From NCBI RefSeq assembly GCF_002220365.1, contig NZ_MTHB01000223.1, positions 1 to 64,000 on the forward strand: a stretch of 64,000 nucleotides of DNA, given 5' to 3'. Made by a program: the position numbers and the translations under genes. Position 1 is the first letter of the stretch. Every line of letters begins with the position of its first letter. Shown here piece after piece: positions 61,450 through 64,000 of this stretch. The notes under the pieces were generated by a model. The model ran no database searches, was not told the origin of the DNA, and saw only the letters and a list, made by a program, of their open reading frames with translations. Source of the DNA: Caballeronia sordidicola (GTDB taxonomy: Bacteria; Pseudomonadota; Gammaproteobacteria; Burkholderiales; Burkholderiaceae).

Positions 61450-63027
61450 ATGCTCTCCCCCGTCGAAGAAAAGTCGTCTGTCAAGGACGCGCAGCAAAGC
61501 AACGCCGCACGCGTGATCCGCCTCAACCCGGCCGACGACGTGGTCATATCGCTCCATCAACTTGTGTCGGGCACAGTGCTCGCCGAGGAAGGCGTCACGG
61601 TGTCGGGTCTGATCCCGCCTGGTCACAAAGTCGCCACCCGCGCGATCGAGACCGGCGAAGCCGTGCATCGGTACGGCCAGATCATCGGCTTTGCAAGCCA
61701 ACCCATTCGCGCAGGTCAGCACGTCCACACCCATAACCTGGCGATGGGCGATTTCACGCGGGACTATGCATACAGCAAGGGCGCCCGTGAAACGCTGCCG
61801 GCTGCACAACCGGCAACGTTTCAAGGAATCGTTCGCCGCGACGGACAGGTTGCGACCAGAAATTACATCGGCATCCTTATTTCTGTGAACTGTTCCGCAA
61901 CCGTTGCGCGAGCGATCGCCGATTATTTTCGTCGCGACATCCATCCAGAAGTCCTCGGCGCATTTCCCAACGTGGACGGTGTCGTCGCGCTCACCCACGG
62001 CGCGGGATGTGCAGTCGACGCTGATGGCGAAGGCCTGGCGATTCTTCAGCGGACTCTGGGAGGCTATGCATGCCATCCGAATTTTGCGAGCGTACTGGTA
62101 ATCGGACTAGGCTGCGAGACCAATCAGATATCCAAGTTGCTTGAAACGCAAGGGCTCAAGGAACACGAGCGCTTGCGCACGTTCACCATCCAGGACACTG
62201 GCGGCACGACCGCGACGATCGCGAAAGGGATCGACATCATCAAGGAAATGCTGCCCGAGGCGAATGCGGTCAAACGGGAAACGGTCCCGGCGAGTCATCT
62301 TAAGGTTGGCCTCCAGTGCGGCGGATCAGACGGCTACTCGGGCATCACCGCGAATCCGGTTCTGGGCGCGGCCGTCGACCTGCTGGTGGCGCACGGCGGA
62401 ACGGCGATTCTCTCCGAAACGCCCGAGATCTACGGCGCGGAACACCTGTTGACGCGGCGTGCGAGCACGCCGGAGATCGGTCGAAAACTCGTTGACCGGA
62501 TCAAGTGGTGGGAGAAGTATTGCGACCGGCATGACGCACAGATGAACAACAACCCATCGGCGGGAAACAAGGCCGGCGGTCTCACCACCGTATTGGAGAA
62601 ATCGCTAGGCGGCATCGCGAAAGGCGGCTCGACGAACCTGACTGAAGTGTACGAATACGCACAGCCGGTCCGGGCGCGCGGTCTCGTCTTCATGGATACG
62701 CCCGGCTACGATCCAATCTCGGCAACCGGCCAGGTCGCAGGCGGTGCGAACCTCATTTGTTTCACGACGGGTCGCGGTTCGGCGTATGGCTGCGCGCCCT
62801 CGCCTTCGGTCAAGCTGGCGACGAATACAACACTCTGGCAGCGACAATCCGACGACATGGACCTGAACTGCGGCGAAGTTCTCGAGGGGACTAAAACGAT
62901 CGAAGTGCTGGGTGCGTTGCTGTTTCAAATGATGCTCGATACCGCCTCTGGCCGGCGCTCACGAAGCGAGCAACATGGTTACGGACAAAACGAATTCGTC
63001 CCCTGGCAGATCAGCGCGATCACTTGA
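61450..63027 (+). CDS. Altronate/galactarate dehydratase family protein (UxaA/GarD)
   Basis: Iron-dependent sugar-acid dehydratase of 525 residues. N-terminal SAF domain (HQLVSGTVLAEEGVTVSGLIPPGHKVA), then the main domain with GIVRRDGQVATRNYIGILISVNCSATVA, HGAGCAVDADG, GLQCGGSDGYSGITANPVLG and PSPSVKLATNT. Length is like E. coli galactarate dehydratase (523) and longer than altronate dehydratase (495). The substrate, galactarate or altronate, cannot be chosen from sequence alone. It follows the MFS permease gene and is followed by a sugar ABC transporter. Confidence 0.92.
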   Translation: MLSPVEEKSSVKDAQQSNAARVIRLNPADDVVISLHQLVSGTVLAEEGVTVSGLIPPGHKVATRAIETGEAVHRYGQIIGFASQPIRAGQHVHTHNLAMGDFTRDYAYSKGARETLPAAQPATFQGIVRRDGQVATRNYIGILISVNCSATVARAIADYFRRDIHPEVLGAFPNVDGVVALTHGAGCAVDADGEGLAILQRTLGGYACHPNFASVLVIGLGCETNQISKLLETQGLKEHERLRTFTIQDTGGTTATIAKGIDIIKEMLPEANAVKRETVPASHLKVGLQCGGSDGYSGITANPVLGAAVDLLVAHGGTAILSETPEIYGAEHLLTRRASTPEIGRKLVDRIKWWEKYCDRHDAQMNNNPSAGNKAGGLTTVLEKSLGGIAKGGSTNLTEVYEYAQPVRARGLVFMDTPGYDPISATGQVAGGANLICFTTGRGSAYGCAPSPSVKLATNTTLWQRQSDDMDLNCGEVLEGTKTIEVLGALLFQMMLDTASGRRSRSEQHGYGQNEFVPWQISAIT

Positions 63028-63250
63028 CGCCCAATGCCTCTTGAGCGACGCGTGAGTTTGCGTGGCGACCTAATTGCACTGCAACTCATGCGTCGAAAGA
63101 AATGACACAAAATACCGTGTCAGCTGACGGGGCAAACACCTATGGATTCCGGCACTGAACCTCACTCATCGTTTCGTCACCTACGGGCAGAACTGGAACG
63201 AAATGACAGGGAAAATTCATAGGCGAACGCATTCAATCCGGAGTCCTACA

Positions 63251-64000
63251 TTGAATAAATACAACAAAACCGGCGACAACAAGTTCCCACCGCTCATTCA
63301 GTCCCCACCGCTCATTCGCTTTTCCGGTATTGGCAAGACCTTCGGCAACGTGAAAGCGCTAAGCGCAGTCGACTTCAGCTTCTCGCCGGGTGAATGTATC
63401 GGCATCGCGGGCCATAACGGTGCGGGCAAGTCGACCCTGATGGCCGTGTTGGCAGGCGTATTCCCCCCGAGCGAAGGGGTGATCGAAACCGATGGTCAGG
63501 CGTGCCCTCATTACGATGCGAACACCGCCCGGCTCGCCGGGATTCGCTGCGTATTCCAGGAACTTTCTTTGTGCCCGAATCTGACCATTGCTGAGAATTT
63601 ATGCGTCGTGCACCCAAGGCTGAGCGGACCTGGCTGGCGCAAACGCGCGCGCATTCTGATACGGACCCGGCTCGACGAGATTTTCCCGGGCAACACCCTG
63701 ACCGGGAACGAACTAGTCTCCGATCTCACACTGACGCAACGACAGATGGTCGAAATCGCGCGCGGCTTCACCGAGACCGACGTTCCAGTGAGGCTCATGA
63801 TCCTCGACGAACCCACTTCCAGTCTTGACGCACATACCGCTGAACAACTGCTCGCCTACGTTCGCCAGGCTACCGCGCGGGGCGTAACCTGCTTGCTGGT
63901 CACGCACATGCTCGGCGAGATTGAACGGGTTTCCGACCGTGTCATGGTTATGCGCGACGGCTGTCTGGTTCGAGTCCTCCCGCGTGAGAACCTGACCCGT
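63251..64000 (+). CDS. Sugar ABC transporter ATP-binding protein (RbsA/MglA type), 3' end beyond window
   Basis: Partial reading frame running off the right edge. It has Walker A GHNGAGKSTLM, a Q-loop QELSLCPNLTIAEN, a degenerate signature LTLTQRQMVEIARGF and Walker B MILDEPTSSLD, followed by the switch His (LLVTHMLGEIE). These belong to the first ATPase domain of a duplicated RbsA/MglA-type protein. Start is uncertain: TTG at 63251 with GGAG seven bases upstream, or ATG at 63203 in the same frame with a weak site. An 18-bp tandem duplication (63285-63320) adds the residues PPLIQSPPLI near the N-terminus. Permease genes should follow outside the window. Confidence 0.88.
   Translation, partial: MNKYNKTGDNKFPPLIQSPPLIRFSGIGKTFGNVKALSAVDFSFSPGECIGIAGHNGAGKSTLMAVLAGVFPPSEGVIETDGQACPHYDANTARLAGIRCVFQELSLCPNLTIAENLCVVHPRLSGPGWRKRARILIRTRLDEIFPGNTLTGNELVSDLTLTQRQMVEIARGFTETDVPVRLMILDEPTSSLDAHTAEQLLAYVRQATARGVTCLLVTHMLGEIERVSDRVMVMRDGCLVRVLPRENLTR
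63285..63320. repeat. 18-bp tandem duplication at the start of the ABC gene
   Basis: Two neighbouring copies of CCCACCGCTCATTC-containing 18-mers, in frame, giving a PPLI..PPLI repeat before the first conserved strand. Confidence 0.85.

Noticed and set aside
1-64000. tRNA, rRNA, integrase-type genomic island or phage
   Set aside because: No tRNA-like cloverleaf, rRNA sequence, phage integrase or attachment-site pair was recognised; only two insertion sequences are visible.

Overview
The window is about 60% GC or higher, densely coded, and looks like a chromosomal segment of a betaproteobacterium of the family Burkholderiaceae, most likely Paraburkholderia or Caballeronia. This is inferred from gene families and their arrangement (glutaredoxin-type arsRCH, NERD/UvrD helicase, BetR-receiver protein, DUF2325 with a ModE/NifQ/ModABC molybdenum block, VC0807-type membrane protein), not from a database search. 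No rRNA, tRNA or CRISPR array was seen. Most start sites were chosen from the ribosome-binding site or from where the family normally begins.

Layout. 1-335: tail of an IS3-type transposase cut by the window edge. 815-2716: a LexA-type box followed by dinB and alkB, a small SOS/alkylation-damage unit. 2961-5496: a VC0807-type membrane protein and a chemotaxis receptor. 5648-7253: arsR-arsC-arsH behind a perfect 28-bp operator. 7424-8635: an orphan amino-acid-type binding protein. 8689-17072: two operons around one LysR regulator. Operon one has an agmatinase-family ureohydrolase, a class II aldolase and a 2-hydroxyacid dehydrogenase. Operon two has a TIM-barrel isomerase, an Fe(II)/2-oxoglutarate-type oxygenase, a polar amino-acid binding protein and a fused permease-ATPase. 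Near-identical putative operators lie upstream of both, which suggests one regulon for a guanidino-type compound whose substrate I cannot name.

17480-23304: a GNAT-like protein, a tiny lipoprotein, a vanillyl-alcohol-oxidase-type flavoprotein coupled to an unknown Tat-signal protein, and a strong candidate for UndA, the non-heme iron enzyme that makes 1-undecene from lauric acid. 23426-28247: a three-gene phosphorelay with 4-base overlaps. 29146-31987: an MFS permease and an orphan binding protein. 32062-35437: an ompW porin gene split by a complete IS21-family element with a 7-bp target duplication and 23-bp periodic end repeats. 35955-42480: signalling genes, a NERD-helicase and a glutathione transferase. 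42874-46092: hydroxyproline-type catabolism genes (AraC regulator, epimerase, DapA-like deaminase) with twin palindromes between the divergent genes.

46356-54769: a molybdenum block (two conserved unknowns including DUF2325, a short ModE, NifQ-like protein, a molybdopterin-fold protein, a lipoprotein, a molbindin, a ModA/WtpA-type binding protein and a fused ModB-ModC). Four sites with the same 9-6-9 inverted-repeat geometry precede genes of this block and look like ModE boxes. 54845-59006: an atypical OmpR-type regulator, an EmrB-type efflux pump, small proteins and a YoaK-type membrane protein. 59095-64000: a GntR regulator, an MFS sugar-acid permease, an altronate/galactarate-type dehydratase and the start of a sugar ABC transporter, a probable sugar-acid utilisation locus continuing beyond the window.
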